A DNA stretch of 34,678 nt, from the NCBI GenBank assembly GCA_015067545.1, contig SVMG01000013.1, positions 1 to 34,678 on the forward strand. The letters are read 5' to 3'. Of this stretch, positions 23,880-31,579 are shown piece by piece; within the stretch, counting starts at the first letter, position 1, and every line of letters starts with the position of its first letter. The DNA comes from Oscillospiraceae bacterium (GTDB taxonomy: Bacteria; Bacillota; Clostridia; Oscillospirales; Oscillospiraceae). Both the position numbers and the translations under genes were made by a program. The notes below the pieces were generated by a model, which saw only the letters and a list, made by a program, of their open reading frames with translations, was not told where the DNA came from and ran no database searches.

Positions 23880-25797
23880 GACCATTGCACAAAAAATCAT
23901 CGCCGCCCACCTTTTGTCCGGCCGTTTGACTCCGGGCAGTGAGGTGGCACTGCGTATCGACCAAACCTTGACCCAGGATGCCACCGGCACGATGGCATAC
24001 CTTGCGTTGGAAGGCATGGGCATTCCTCGGGTGAAAACAGAACTGAGCATCGCCTATGTGGATCACAACACCTTGCAGTGCGGCTTTGAAAATGCGGACG
24101 ACCATCAGTACTTACAGACTGTTGCAGCTAAATACGGCGTGCGGTTCTCACGACCCGGCAACGGCATTTGCCATCAGGTGCACCTGGAGCGTTTCGGCAA
24201 GCCCGGCAAGACTCTCATTGGCTCCGACAGCCATACCCCCACCGCAGGCGGTTTGGGTATGCTGGCCTTTGGCGCAGGCGGCATGGATGTGGCGGCGGCC
24301 ATGGGTGGCGGTGCTTACTACATCACCATGCCCAAAATGTTCCGGGTGAATCTCATCGGCACACTGCGCCCCGGTGTTACCGCCAAGGATATCAGCCTGG
24401 AGATTCTGCGGATTCTCAGCGTCAAGGGCGGCGTGGGCGCAATCATTGAATGGGGTGGCCCCGGTGTGGCCAATCTGAGTGTTCCCGAGCGTGCAACCAT
24501 CACCAACATGGGCGCGGAATTGGGCGCGACCACTTCCGTTTTTCCGGCCGATGATGTGACCAAGGCTTTTTTGGCGGCACAGGGCAGAGAAGAGGACTTT
24601 ACCCCAATTTTTGCGGATGAAGATGCGGTTTACGACCGAATCATCGACATCGACCTGGGCGCACTGACACCACGCATTGCCTGTCCCCACAGCCCGGATA
24701 ATGTCAAATCCGTGGCAGAATTAAAGGAAATCAAGGTTGACCAGGTGTGCATCGGTTCTTGCACCAATTCTTCCCTGGCAGACCTGTTGAAAGTGGCGGC
24801 GATTCTCAAGGGCAAGAAAATCGCGCCCCATGTGAGCTTGTCCATTTCTCCCGGCTCCCGTCAGGTGCTGAGTATGCTTGCCAAATGCGGTGCGCTGGAG
24901 GACATTTTGGCCAGCGGCGCCCGGCTTTTGGAATGTGCCTGCGGCCCTTGCATCGGCATGGGCTTCTCGCCCAATTCCGGCGGCGTGAGCCTGCGTACCT
25001 TTAACCGCAATTTCCTTGGCCGTTCCGGCACCCGGGACGGACAGGTGTATTTGGTTTCTCCGGAAACAGCGGCGGCATCGGCCCTGCGGGGCTACATCAC
25101 CGACCCCATGACATTGGAGGTACAGCCTGCCATCACCATGCCGGAGCAGTTTACCATTGACGATTCCGGCGTGCTCATGCCCCTGGACGAAGAGGCGGCA
25201 AAGGATGCAAAGGTGCTTCGCGGCCCGAATATCAAGGAATTCCCTGTTGGCAAGGCCATGGAAGATGCGATTTCCGGCGCTGTGGTACTGAAAGTGGGCG
25301 ACAACATCACAACAGACCACATCATGCCGGCAGGTGCAAAGATCCTTCCTTACCGCTCCAACATTCCGTTCCTGTCCAAGTTCTGCTTTGAGGTCTGCGA
25401 TCCTGCATTCCCGGAGCGGGCAAAGGCAACACACAACGGCATCATTTTGGGTGGCGAGAACTACGGCCAGGGCTCGTCCCGGGAGCATGCGGCGCTGGTG
25501 CCCATGTATTTGGGAGTGCGCTGTGTCATTGCCAAGAGCTTTGCAAGAATTCATGTGGCAAACCTCATCAATGCAGGCATCCTGCCTTTGACTTTGGCAA
25601 ATGCAGATGATTACGATGCGTTGGAGCAGGGCGCAGCCCTGGCTTTGGAAAATATCCACAGCGGCATGGAAAATGGCACGCTGACCGCAACAGCAGGGGA
25701 TCAGAAGATCACTCTGCGCTGCGATCTGACGCAGCGGCAGAGAAGCATCCTTATGGCCGGCGGCCTGCTGCGCTACATTGGGGAGGGCGGACTATGA
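23872..25797 (+). CDS. acn: Aconitate hydratase
   Basis: This 641-residue [4Fe-4S] aconitase isomerises citrate and isocitrate. Cluster cysteines are C297 (GSCTNSS), C357 and C360 (CACGPC). SDSHTPTAGG at 118-127 and the C-terminal swivel segment GENYGQGSSREHAAL are the catalytic signatures. The length fits the shorter, mitochondrial-like or clostridial class rather than the about 890-residue AcnA/IRP type. The start overlaps the regulator gene by 8 nt, with GAGAGG 8-9 nt upstream of the ATG. It overlaps isocitrate dehydrogenase by 4 nt. Homoaconitase is unlikely in this setting. Confidence 0.93.
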   Translation: MGKTIAQKIIAAHLLSGRLTPGSEVALRIDQTLTQDATGTMAYLALEGMGIPRVKTELSIAYVDHNTLQCGFENADDHQYLQTVAAKYGVRFSRPGNGICHQVHLERFGKPGKTLIGSDSHTPTAGGLGMLAFGAGGMDVAAAMGGGAYYITMPKMFRVNLIGTLRPGVTAKDISLEILRILSVKGGVGAIIEWGGPGVANLSVPERATITNMGAELGATTSVFPADDVTKAFLAAQGREEDFTPIFADEDAVYDRIIDIDLGALTPRIACPHSPDNVKSVAELKEIKVDQVCIGSCTNSSLADLLKVAAILKGKKIAPHVSLSISPGSRQVLSMLAKCGALEDILASGARLLECACGPCIGMGFSPNSGGVSLRTFNRNFLGRSGTRDGQVYLVSPETAAASALRGYITDPMTLEVQPAITMPEQFTIDDSGVLMPLDEEAAKDAKVLRGPNIKEFPVGKAMEDAISGAVVLKVGDNITTDHIMPAGAKILPYRSNIPFLSKFCFEVCDPAFPERAKATHNGIILGGENYGQGSSREHAALVPMYLGVRCVIAKSFARIHVANLINAGILPLTLANADDYDALEQGAALALENIHSGMENGTLTATAGDQKITLRCDLTQRQRSILMAGGLLRYIGEGGL

Positions 25798-26906
25798 TGA
25801 ATATTGAGCAGGCTTGCGCCGCTTTCAAGGGCTTATTGGAAGAACAGCAGGCGCGAATCGCCAACGCCAATGAAGAAAAGAAGGATTTTTCCAAGATGGA
25901 AACCGTCACCGTGGGCATCATTGACGGCGACGGCATCGGCCCGCTGATCATGGCTCAGGCGGTCAAGGTGCTGAAGCTGCTTCTCGCAGATGAACTTGCC
26001 TCTGGAAAGATCGTTCTGAAGAAAATTGAGGGTCTGACCATTGAAAACCGACTGGCTTTGGGGAAATCCGTGCCGGAGGATGTTCTGGCAGAGATCAAGT
26101 CCTGTGATGTTCTGCTGAAAGGCCCAACCACAACCCCCATGGGCGGCACTATGGAAAGTGCCAATGTGACGCTTCGCCGGGAGCTGGATTTGTACGCCAA
26201 TGTGCGGCCGGTGTCCATCCCGGAGGAGGGGATCGACTGGATCTTCTACCGGGAAAACACCGAGGGCGAGTACGTTTTGGGCAGCCGGGGCGTGAGCTTG
26301 CCCGGCATGGCGGTGGATTTTAAGGTCACCACCGATTTCGGCACACGGCGCATCGCAAAGGCCGCCTTTGACTATGCCAAGCAGAACGGCAAGACCCGGG
26401 TGAGCATCGTCACCAAGGCCAACATCATGAAGAAGACCGATGGCAAATTCACGGAAATCTGCCATCAGGTGGCGGAAAGCTATCCGGGGATTACTGCCGA
26501 TGACTGGTACATCGACATTATGACCGCAAACCTGGTCAATCCAGCCATTCGCAGCGGCTTCCAGGTGTTTGTGCTTCCTAATTTGTATGGAGATATCATC
26601 ACCGACGAAGCCGCACAGATCCAGGGCGGCGTGGGCAGTGCGGGCAGTGCCAATATGGGCGACCGCTATGCCATGTTCGAGGCCATCCACGGCTCTGCGC
26701 CCCGGATGCTGGCGGAGGGCTTGCAGGATTATGTAAACCCAACCAGTATTCTCCGGGCAACGGTCATGCTCCTGCGGCACATCTGCCGGCAGGATGCGGC
26801 TATGAAACTGGAAAAGGCATTGGATGCAAGCAAGGTCATCGTGACCGGTGATGCCACCGGCGCGACCTGCGAAGCATTCATGCAGGAATTGCTGACATAT
26901 TTATAA
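25794..26906 (+). CDS. icd: Isocitrate dehydrogenase (isocitrate/isopropylmalate dehydrogenase family)
   Basis: This 370-residue beta-decarboxylating dehydrogenase converts isocitrate to 2-oxoglutarate. IIDGDGIGP near residue 42 is the family start, preceded here by an unusual extension of about 35 residues. Substrate-site residues S and N in MESANVTLRRELDLYANVRP, where isopropylmalate dehydrogenases have a leucine-rich version, point to isocitrate. NLYGDIITDEAAQIQGGVG and HGSAP are the metal and cofactor segments. HGSAPRM leaves the NAD or NADP choice undecided; NAD is more usual in this family branch. ATG at 25794 overlaps the aconitase stop (ATGATGA), so the genes are translationally coupled. 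Confidence 0.92.
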   Translation: MMNIEQACAAFKGLLEEQQARIANANEEKKDFSKMETVTVGIIDGDGIGPLIMAQAVKVLKLLLADELASGKIVLKKIEGLTIENRLALGKSVPEDVLAEIKSCDVLLKGPTTTPMGGTMESANVTLRRELDLYANVRPVSIPEEGIDWIFYRENTEGEYVLGSRGVSLPGMAVDFKVTTDFGTRRIAKAAFDYAKQNGKTRVSIVTKANIMKKTDGKFTEICHQVAESYPGITADDWYIDIMTANLVNPAIRSGFQVFVLPNLYGDIITDEAAQIQGGVGSAGSANMGDRYAMFEAIHGSAPRMLAEGLQDYVNPTSILRATVMLLRHICRQDAAMKLEKALDASKVIVTGDATGATCEAFMQELLTYL

Positions 26907-26909
26907 GAG

Positions 26910-26937
26910 AACAGGGAGCCGAAAGGCTCCCTGTTTG
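26910..26937. terminator. Hairpin between the convergent icd and GNAT genes
   Basis: AACAGGGAGCC and GGCTCCCTGTT pair over 11 bp around the stable loop GAAA. T-tails are short on both sides. It probably ends both convergent transcripts. Confidence 0.75.
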
Positions 26938-26940
26938 CTA

Positions 26941-27447
26941 TTACAATTTCTTCTCGTAGGCGAAGCGGTCTCCGCCGCCCTGGATGACTGTGCCACAGTA
27001 GACGAAGCCGTTTTTCTCAAGCACGTGCTGCATTCGCTTATTCGCACCGTCGGTATCGATGCGCAAAAGGTAAAATCCTTTGCCTTTGCAGAATTCCTCT
27101 ACAAGACGAAAGGTGACACTTCCTAAGCCCAGACCGCGGAATTCCGGGGCAATGGCGATTCGGTGCACCACCGCATACGCTCCATCGTGCTTCCATGCGC
27201 CCTTGATCTCGGGATAGGCCGGGTCGCCGTCAAAGCCGATGTACATGTAAGCGGCAATCACGCCGTCCACCTTCAGCACATAGCCCAGGCCGTCCCGGAG
27301 ATCGCCCCGGACGCTTTCCTCATCCGGGTAGCCGTCCGGCCATTGGATGAAGCCCTGTTCCCGCTGAAACTGGCGGCCTGCGTTCAAAATATCCATGCAC
27401 CGACGGAAATCCTCCGCCTGCGCCAAAGCAAGTTCATAGTTTGTCAT
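26941..27447 (-). CDS. GNAT-family N-acetyltransferase
   Basis: This 168-residue acetyl-CoA-dependent acyltransferase has the GNAT core: VVHRIAIAPEFRGLGLGSVTFRLVEEF, with the acetyl-CoA loop R-G-L-G-L-G-S near residue 105, then LRIDTDGANKRMQHVLEKNGF, with the C-terminal N-x-x-M...L-x-K-x-G-F motif. The substrate is unknown. I chose the ATG at 27447 because it stands 1 nt after the stop of the upstream small gene and has GAGGAA just before it. A longer frame through that gene has no support. It forms a two-gene operon with the acidic protein. Confidence 0.88.
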   Translation of the reverse strand: MTNYELALAQAEDFRRCMDILNAGRQFQREQGFIQWPDGYPDEESVRGDLRDGLGYVLKVDGVIAAYMYIGFDGDPAYPEIKGAWKHDGAYAVVHRIAIAPEFRGLGLGSVTFRLVEEFCKGKGFYLLRIDTDGANKRMQHVLEKNGFVYCGTVIQGGGDRFAYEKKL

Positions 27448-27448
27448 T

Positions 27449-27640
27449 TTATTCCTCATCCAGCAAGTCCTGAATTTCGTCCAGCAGGTCTTCCAGTTCC
27501 TCGTGTTCCTCGGCCCAGGCTTCGTACAATTCGCTGTCCATATCCTCGGGCTCCCGGGCATCCAATTCGGCGATCTGCGCCAGCAGAGCGGCCTTTTGCT
27601 CCTGCAAAGATGCATTGGGATCAAATTCAATGATAGGCAT
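27449..27640 (-). CDS. Small acidic coiled-coil protein co-translated with the GNAT gene
   Basis: This 63-residue, very acidic protein (about 23 Asp or Glu, almost no Arg or Lys) has leucine/isoleucine heptad patterns in its first and last thirds, suggesting a helical hairpin or coiled coil. AAAGGAG lies 8 nt before the ATG. The stop is 1 nt from the GNAT start, so translational coupling is likely. I do not recognise a family. It may be a partner or substrate of the acetyltransferase, although only two or three lysines are available. Confidence 0.7.
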   Translation of the reverse strand: MPIIEFDPNASLQEQKAALLAQIAELDAREPEDMDSELYEAWAEEHEELEDLLDEIQDLLDEE

Positions 27641-27678
27641 AGTTTTCTCCTTTAATGTAATATATGCTTTGATACGAA

Positions 27679-27808
27679 TGTCATTCCGAGGGAGCCAAAG
27701 GCGACCGTGGGAATCCGTTTTCTTGCGGCTCTAGAGAGCCGCGTGGCACCTACGGTGCCACGGAAGCGCGGATTGCCACGCCAGTGTGAGCACTGGCTCG
27801 CAATGACA
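27679..27808. repeat. Extragenic inverted-end repeat with nested hairpins
   Basis: The ends are TGTCATTCCGAG (27679-27690) and CTCGCAATGACA (27797-27808), an imperfect terminal inverted repeat with one mismatch. Inside are three clean hairpins: GCGGCTCT/AGAGCCGC (27725-27742), CGTGGCACC/GGTGCCACG (27742-27762) and CCAGTG/CACTGG (27781-27796). From memory, this type is scattered in gut Clostridia genomes. It has no ORF of its own and occupies most of the 183-bp gap between genes. It may be a MITE-like or REP-like element. Confidence 0.75.
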
Positions 27809-27823
27809 CGGGGAAAGTATTTG

Positions 27824-28513
27824 CTAAAACAGTCCCACGATGGCGAACCAAACAGCCGGGAAGATAAGTGCCGGGAGCATATTGCCCACCCGGATGCGTT
27901 CTTTGGTCAGGCCGATGATGTTCATGCCCGTGGCGATGAGCATCACACCGCCAACAGCGCTCATTTCTACGATCATCGGGTCGGACAGGATGGGGGCAAT
28001 CACGCCGGCCAGCAGGGTCAGTGCGCCCTGATAGACGATGACGGTGAGGGCAGAAAATGCCACGCCCAAGCCCATGGTGGCAGACAGTGTGACGGCCATG
28101 ATGCCGTCCATGGCGGACTTGGCAAAAATGATGTCGTAATCACTTCGCAGACCGGCATCAAAGCTGCCCATGATGGACATGGATCCCACGCAAAACAGCA
28201 AGCTCGCGGTAACAAAACCCTCGGTAAAACGGCCGCCGCTGTTGGGAATCTTTTTCTTCAGCCAGTCGCCCGCGCCGTCCAGTCGTTTTTCCAGCTTCAT
28301 AAGCTCGCCCAGAATGGTTCCCACCACCAAACAGACGATGACAATGATGATATTGGAGGTGGCGATGGCTCCGGTGATGCCGATGACCATGGTGCAGATA
28401 CCCATGCAGGCAATGATGGTTTTGGTATATTCCTCTTTCAGCCGCTTATTCAGCAGCATACCCAAAATACTGCCCAAAATGACAGTGGCTGCATTGACAA
28501 ATACCGCAAGCAT
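27824..28513 (-). CDS. DUF554 (YqgA-like) integral membrane protein
   Basis: This 229-residue protein has six or seven membrane helices and matches the DUF554 family. Typical segments are VNAATVILGSILGMLL at the N-terminus, CMGICTMVIGITGAI, FVTASLLFCVGSMSIMGSFD and FAKSAMDGIMAVTLSATMG. The family is widespread in Bacillota and is thought to be a transporter, but no substrate is known. GGAGTGA precedes the ATG, and a good promoter stands just upstream. It is monocistronic. Confidence 0.88.
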   Translation of the reverse strand: MLAVFVNAATVILGSILGMLLNKRLKEEYTKTIIACMGICTMVIGITGAIATSNIIIVIVCLVVGTILGELMKLEKRLDGAGDWLKKKIPNSGGRFTEGFVTASLLFCVGSMSIMGSFDAGLRSDYDIIFAKSAMDGIMAVTLSATMGLGVAFSALTVIVYQGALTLLAGVIAPILSDPMIVEMSAVGGVMLIATGMNIIGLTKERIRVGNMLPALIFPAVWFAIVGLF

Positions 28514-28536
28514 AAAATCACTCCGTTTCTCGACCC

Positions 28537-28565
28537 ATTATAGCATTGTCTTTTCCACAATACAA
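28537..28565 (-). promoter_or_regulatory. Promoter of the DUF554 gene
   Basis: On the minus strand TTGTAT (28565-28560), 17 bp, TATAAT (28542-28537), about 24 bp before the start codon. Confidence 0.7.
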
Positions 28566-28568
28566 GAC

Positions 28569-28599
28569 AAAAAGCACCGCCAATGTGGCGGTGCTTTTT
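28569..28599 (-). terminator. Terminator of the YwaF-like gene
   Basis: AAAAAGCACCGCC and GGCGGTGCTTTTT form a 13-bp stem with a 5-nt loop. On the minus strand the T-run follows the stem, directly after the YwaF-like stop codon and just before the DUF554 promoter. Confidence 0.9.
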
Positions 28600-28602
28600 A
28601 GA

Positions 28603-29361
28603 TTAAACAGGAGTCTTCTTTGTCAGCAGGCGGCGGATGCCTTTATAAATGCAATAGAAGCCGATGACGAAGCCGTAGTGCACAGCGGTCAGACCCACGA
28701 TGTAGATCAGCTGGGCGGGCCAGTAGCCAATGATGGGCTGCAGCATCAACCGGATATTTTCGATGGGAGGAACATTGCAGTGATAGAAGCCGGCGTAGTT
28801 GGTTTCCAAAAGCTGAGACACAACGGCGGCAACGACACAGAAAACAGTCAAGAACAGAATGATGTTCTTATGCTCGCCCTTGGGAGCAGGGGTGTGCAGA
28901 TCCAATGCCACGATCAGCAGAAAGGCCAGCATGGCCAAATTGTGGAATATCACAGTGTGGGCATCCAGGAAACTTGAAAAGAAGCCTTCGATATTTCCTG
29001 CACTGTAAATCAGACAGGGATAGATAGCCGTCAGCCAAAAGATCGCGCCACAGGTGGCAGTGCCAATGGCGCGCACCTGCTGGGTGTATTTGCCCTTGTA
29101 AAAGGCCATGGCCGGCAGGGTGAACAGAAGCAAGGAACAGAAGTGCAGGGGAATATGGTACAGGTCATAGCCCCGCGAGAAGGAAGCGGCCTGCTTGCCC
29201 ACTTCCAGAATCAGCAAAAGCACGGCAATGATCTGCACGGGGATCATTCGAATTTTCAGATCCTTCTTGCCCAGCCATGCACGCAAGGCAATGCTCAGCA
29301 GGATCATCACCACCAAGGCGGGGAGAAGTGTTTTAATATGCTCAGGGGACCAAAGTTCCAT
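28603..29361 (-). CDS. YwaF/TIGR02206-type integral membrane protein
   Basis: This 252-residue protein has seven predicted membrane helices, matching the YwaF (TMEM164-like) family. The segment YHIPLHFCSLLLFTLPAMAF in helix 3 (with conserved L-H-x-C) and FHNLAMLAFLLIVALDLHTP are family-typical. The product's role in bacteria is unknown. The eukaryotic relative TMEM164 has been described as a lipid acyltransferase, which makes a membrane-lipid function conceivable. The start ATG at 29361 is the first codon after a TATAAT promoter; the ribosome site (AGGC near it) is weak. Confidence 0.8.
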   Translation of the reverse strand: MELWSPEHIKTLLPALVVMILLSIALRAWLGKKDLKIRMIPVQIIAVLLLILEVGKQAASFSRGYDLYHIPLHFCSLLLFTLPAMAFYKGKYTQQVRAIGTATCGAIFWLTAIYPCLIYSAGNIEGFFSSFLDAHTVIFHNLAMLAFLLIVALDLHTPAPKGEHKNIILFLTVFCVVAAVVSQLLETNYAGFYHCNVPPIENIRLMLQPIIGYWPAQLIYIVGLTAVHYGFVIGFYCIYKGIRRLLTKKTPV

Positions 29362-29407
29362 AACTGGATGCCTCCGAATTGTACAGAATTTGACATTTTC
29401 CGGCTTT

Positions 29408-29435
29408 ATTATAGCAATTCCATGGGAAAATACAA
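29408..29435 (-). promoter_or_regulatory. Promoter of the YwaF-like gene
   Basis: On the minus strand TTGTAT (29435-29430), 16 bp, TATAAT (29413-29408). Confidence 0.6.
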
Positions 29436-29497
29436 AATTAAGAATTTCTTAAGAAGAAGGACAAACACGGGTTTTTGGGCCAAAAGCAGTACAGCCG

Positions 29498-29526
29498 TTG
29501 CATGCGGTGCATTTGCATGGTATAAT
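29498..29526 (+). promoter_or_regulatory. Promoter of the TIGR04076 gene
   Basis: TTGCAT (29498-29503), 17 bp, TATAAT (29521-29526), with TGG just before the -10. It lies 21 bp before the start codon and is divergent from the YwaF-like promoter. Confidence 0.7.
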
Positions 29527-29547
29527 AAATCCAAGAGGTGACGCGAC

Positions 29548-29856
29548 ATGAAAAAAGTAAAGATTACCGCCGTTCGCAAGGCCTGCTATCCTGATCTGAT
29601 GAAGAAATACGAGAATCCCATCCAGCATGCCTGCGATGTGGAGGAGGGAATGGTTTGGATCTGCGAGAACGGCCAAAAGCCGGAGAATTTCTGTGACAGC
29701 GCATGGGACAGTATGGCATCCTTTGTGAAGACTTTGGCGGCCGGTGGCGGGAACTTCTATGACGGCTGGATGAAGAATCCCTACTCGGCAATGATCAGTT
29801 GTAACGACGGCTTCCGTCCTGTGAGCTTTTATTTGGAGGCGGAGGAGGAACAATGA
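29548..29856 (+). CDS. TIGR04076 family small protein
   Basis: This 102-residue soluble protein has the TIGR04076 pattern: VKITAVRKACYPDLMKKYEN near the start, a cysteine-containing C-D-V-E-E-G-M stretch, FCDSAWDSM in the middle, a GGGNF turn, and ISCNDGFRPVSFYLE at the end. The conserved cysteines may bind a metal or a cofactor. Function is unknown. AGAGGTGA precedes the ATG. Its last bases carry GGAGGAGG, followed by an ATG (29853) that overlaps the stop but opens only a 25-codon frame. Confidence 0.8.
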   Translation: MKKVKITAVRKACYPDLMKKYENPIQHACDVEEGMVWICENGQKPENFCDSAWDSMASFVKTLAAGGGNFYDGWMKNPYSAMISCNDGFRPVSFYLEAEEEQ

Positions 29857-29868
29857 GGCCTCTGGTGA

Positions 29869-30033
29869 ATGGATTGGCAAAATTTCTTTGCAGTCCATGT
29901 GGCAATTATCATAGTCCGTTTGAAAGATGAGGATCTACTGACAAGAGAATGGTCGGGCTATGCAGAGTACCAGCAGAAAGTACACAATTATCCCATTTAT
30001 TTTGTGAGGCGTTATGGCAGAGAACATTTCTAA
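29869..30033 (+). pseudogene. Possible C-terminal remnant of an isoprenylcysteine-methyltransferase-like protein
   Basis: A 54-codon frame contains the segment VRLKDEDLL, then GYAEYQQKV, which resembles the cytoplasmic tail of isoprenylcysteine carboxyl methyltransferase (ICMT) family enzymes (R-x-x-E-E-x-L...G-Y-x-E-Y-x-x-x-V). The membrane helices and SAM site are missing, and the frame runs 20 nt into the next gene. No ribosome site of its own is evident. Most likely it is a degraded fragment; a genuine small gene is less likely. The resemblance is short and from memory. Confidence 0.35.
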
Positions 30034-30646
30034 CTACGATCTTCAGGTGGATATCGGCAAGCAGATATTTCTGCAGTACGATCAGCAATCACTGATCCGT
30101 AAATTTCAATTGGAAGCGGACGAGCAGTACATCTACCTGACTTATTTGAATACCCCCTGTCGCATCAATAGAAAAGATGGGGGTGTGGAAGAATCCATCA
30201 ATGGTGCGTGGAAGGCATGCCGTTGCTTCAGCACGGTCATGACCATCTATGACTTACTGTGCTATCATCAGGGCGAAACAGCCCCGGCATTGGTCGGACA
30301 CTGGTGCGCGGTGGGGCACTTTGTAGTCACCGGTGTTACCGAAACCGATACTTTTACAGAGAAGTATGCCGCGTTGTTTGACGGACACATGGAAGAGCTG
30401 ATCTCTGCCTGTGAAAGCTTAAACGGTGTGCTGCTTGCTCCTATGGCGGGCGCAGATGTGACCTGCCGGATTCCGGTGACGCCCTTTTTTCCGGTGCTGT
30501 TGCAGTTTTGGGCGGGGGACGAAGAATTCCCACCGAAGCTGATGCTCCTGTGGGATGGCAATACGGATAAGTTTATGCATTTTGAAACCACCTTCTATCT
30601 GCAGGGAGACCTGCTGCAGCGGCTGTGGCATCAAACCAAAGACTAA
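30014..30646 (+). CDS. DUF3786 domain protein
   Basis: This 210-residue soluble protein belongs to DUF3786. The family endings are clear: DVTCRIPVTPFFPVLLQFW, then GDEEFPPKLMLLWDGN, matching the G-D-E-E-F-P motif, and YDLLCYHQG in the centre. DUF3786 proteins are found in anaerobes, often near corrinoid or one-carbon metabolism genes, but the function is not established, and no such genes lie here. The start ATG at 30014 has TGAGGCG 4-5 nt upstream. It may be co-transcribed with the TIGR04076 gene, as no terminator separates them. Confidence 0.8.
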   Translation: MAENISNYDLQVDIGKQIFLQYDQQSLIRKFQLEADEQYIYLTYLNTPCRINRKDGGVEESINGAWKACRCFSTVMTIYDLLCYHQGETAPALVGHWCAVGHFVVTGVTETDTFTEKYAALFDGHMEELISACESLNGVLLAPMAGADVTCRIPVTPFFPVLLQFWAGDEEFPPKLMLLWDGNTDKFMHFETTFYLQGDLLQRLWHQTKD

Positions 30647-30650
30647 AGCA

Positions 30651-30682
30651 AGACCTGGAATTGCCTACGCAATCCCAGGTCT
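30651..30682. terminator. Hairpin between convergent DUF3786 and DUF3021 genes
   Basis: AGACCTGG-A-ATTGC and GCAAT-C-CCAGGTCT pair over 13 bp with one A/C mismatch, loop CTAC. There is no long T-run. It is probably a bidirectional terminator by position. Confidence 0.6.
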
Positions 30683-30687
30683 AGTGT

Positions 30688-31113
30688 TTATGCAGATCCT
30701 TTCAGTTTTCTGTTGAGTGCTTCTGCTTTACCTTTCTCCACGCAGTAAATGATAAGCCAGATCACGGCATAGCCCGCAACAAAAATACCGGTGAAAATGG
30801 CAATGGGGACCAAAGCTTGCTGCAGCCAGCCATTGATCAAATAGGTGAGAATATAGGCAACGTACAGCCCGCCGCCGTGGAGCAGGATCATAATGGGCAG
30901 GGGAAGCTGCTCCATTTGATAGATGGCGGTCATACCTGCCGCGATAAAGGCAAGCAGCAGGATAGTCACGATGCCTGTGCAGACCTCGCCGGGGGATAGA
31001 GCTTCAACCGTGCCGGTGACACCCAGAATGCCATAGATGACGGCGAGCACCAACGGGCCACCTCCTGCGCAGAGCAGACCTCTGAGTAAAAATTGCTTCC
31101 AAAACTTTTTCAT
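30688..31113 (-). CDS. DUF3021 family membrane protein
   Basis: This 141-residue protein has four membrane helices and a short basic C-terminus, the DUF3021 pattern. These proteins are nearly always encoded directly after a LytTR DNA-binding protein, as here, with an ATGA overlap at 31110-31113. By analogy with other LytTR-membrane protein pairs, it may hold back or sense a signal for the regulator; this is inference. Confidence 0.85.
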   Translation of the reverse strand: MKKFWKQFLLRGLLCAGGGPLVLAVIYGILGVTGTVEALSPGEVCTGIVTILLLAFIAAGMTAIYQMEQLPLPIMILLHGGGLYVAYILTYLINGWLQQALVPIAIFTGIFVAGYAVIWLIIYCVEKGKAEALNRKLKGSA

Positions 31114-31553
31114 TTTGATTCAAACCTCCTTTTGATTTGGGCAAAGCACCGCCGGGAAACATATTCCGTGTAGCCGCATTTGAAAACGGCATCCACACTG
31201 CCTGCGTAGGTGACAGCAAACCGTTCCAGGCGGTTTTCGTTGGCCAGAGTGCTTTTGTTGATGCGGATGAAGGACGAGGGAAGTATGCTTTCCAGTTCAT
31301 ACAGCCGTTGCTTGAGACGGTAATGCCGGTTCTTGGAATCGATGGCATAGGTCTTGCCATCCAGCACGGTGACACATTCGATTTCCGAGAATGCCAGCAT
31401 TTTCATATCGTCCTCCCGGTAACCTGGAATGCGGTCAGCACCGGTGTACTTTAATATGAGTGCTTCGATTTCATCCGTTAAGGCTGAGCGGCTATGGACT
31501 GTTGCGACCACTTCTTCGTCCTTTGTTTTATCGACGATCAGATTAAATTTCAT
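31110..31553 (-). CDS. LytTR-domain transcriptional regulator
   Basis: This 147-residue protein has a short N-terminal part (1-45) and a C-terminal LytTR DNA-binding domain (about 50-145). Domain signatures are DMKMLAFSEIECVTVLDGKTYAID, YRLKQRLYELESILP, and FIRINKSTLANENRLERF, followed by the conserved Y-V-S-R-R. There is no receiver domain, as is typical when a DUF3021 gene follows. AGGAGGTGAGG precedes the ATG. The pair probably regulates itself from the divergent region upstream. Confidence 0.9.
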   Translation of the reverse strand: MKFNLIVDKTKDEEVVATVHSRSALTDEIEALILKYTGADRIPGYREDDMKMLAFSEIECVTVLDGKTYAIDSKNRHYRLKQRLYELESILPSSFIRINKSTLANENRLERFAVTYAGSVDAVFKCGYTEYVSRRCFAQIKRRFESK

Positions 31554-31579
31554 CGCCTCACCTCCTGTGGCTGTATTGT

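Noticed and set aside
23872..26906. Leucine biosynthesis (leuA-leuCD-leuB) reading of the citrate operon
   Set aside because: The aconitase is a single full-length protein with its cluster cysteines, not split LeuC and LeuD, and the dehydrogenase has the isocitrate-type S and N residues.
27679..27808. CRISPR-like interpretation of the clustered palindromes
   Set aside because: The palindromes differ in sequence, are not regularly spaced, and have no spacers or cas genes nearby.
29853..29930. 25-codon frame starting in the TIGR04076 stop codon with GGAGGAGG upstream
   Set aside because: The ribosome-like sequence is a by-product of repeated GAG/GAA codons for the acidic tail; the peptide has no pattern and overlaps a better candidate fragment.
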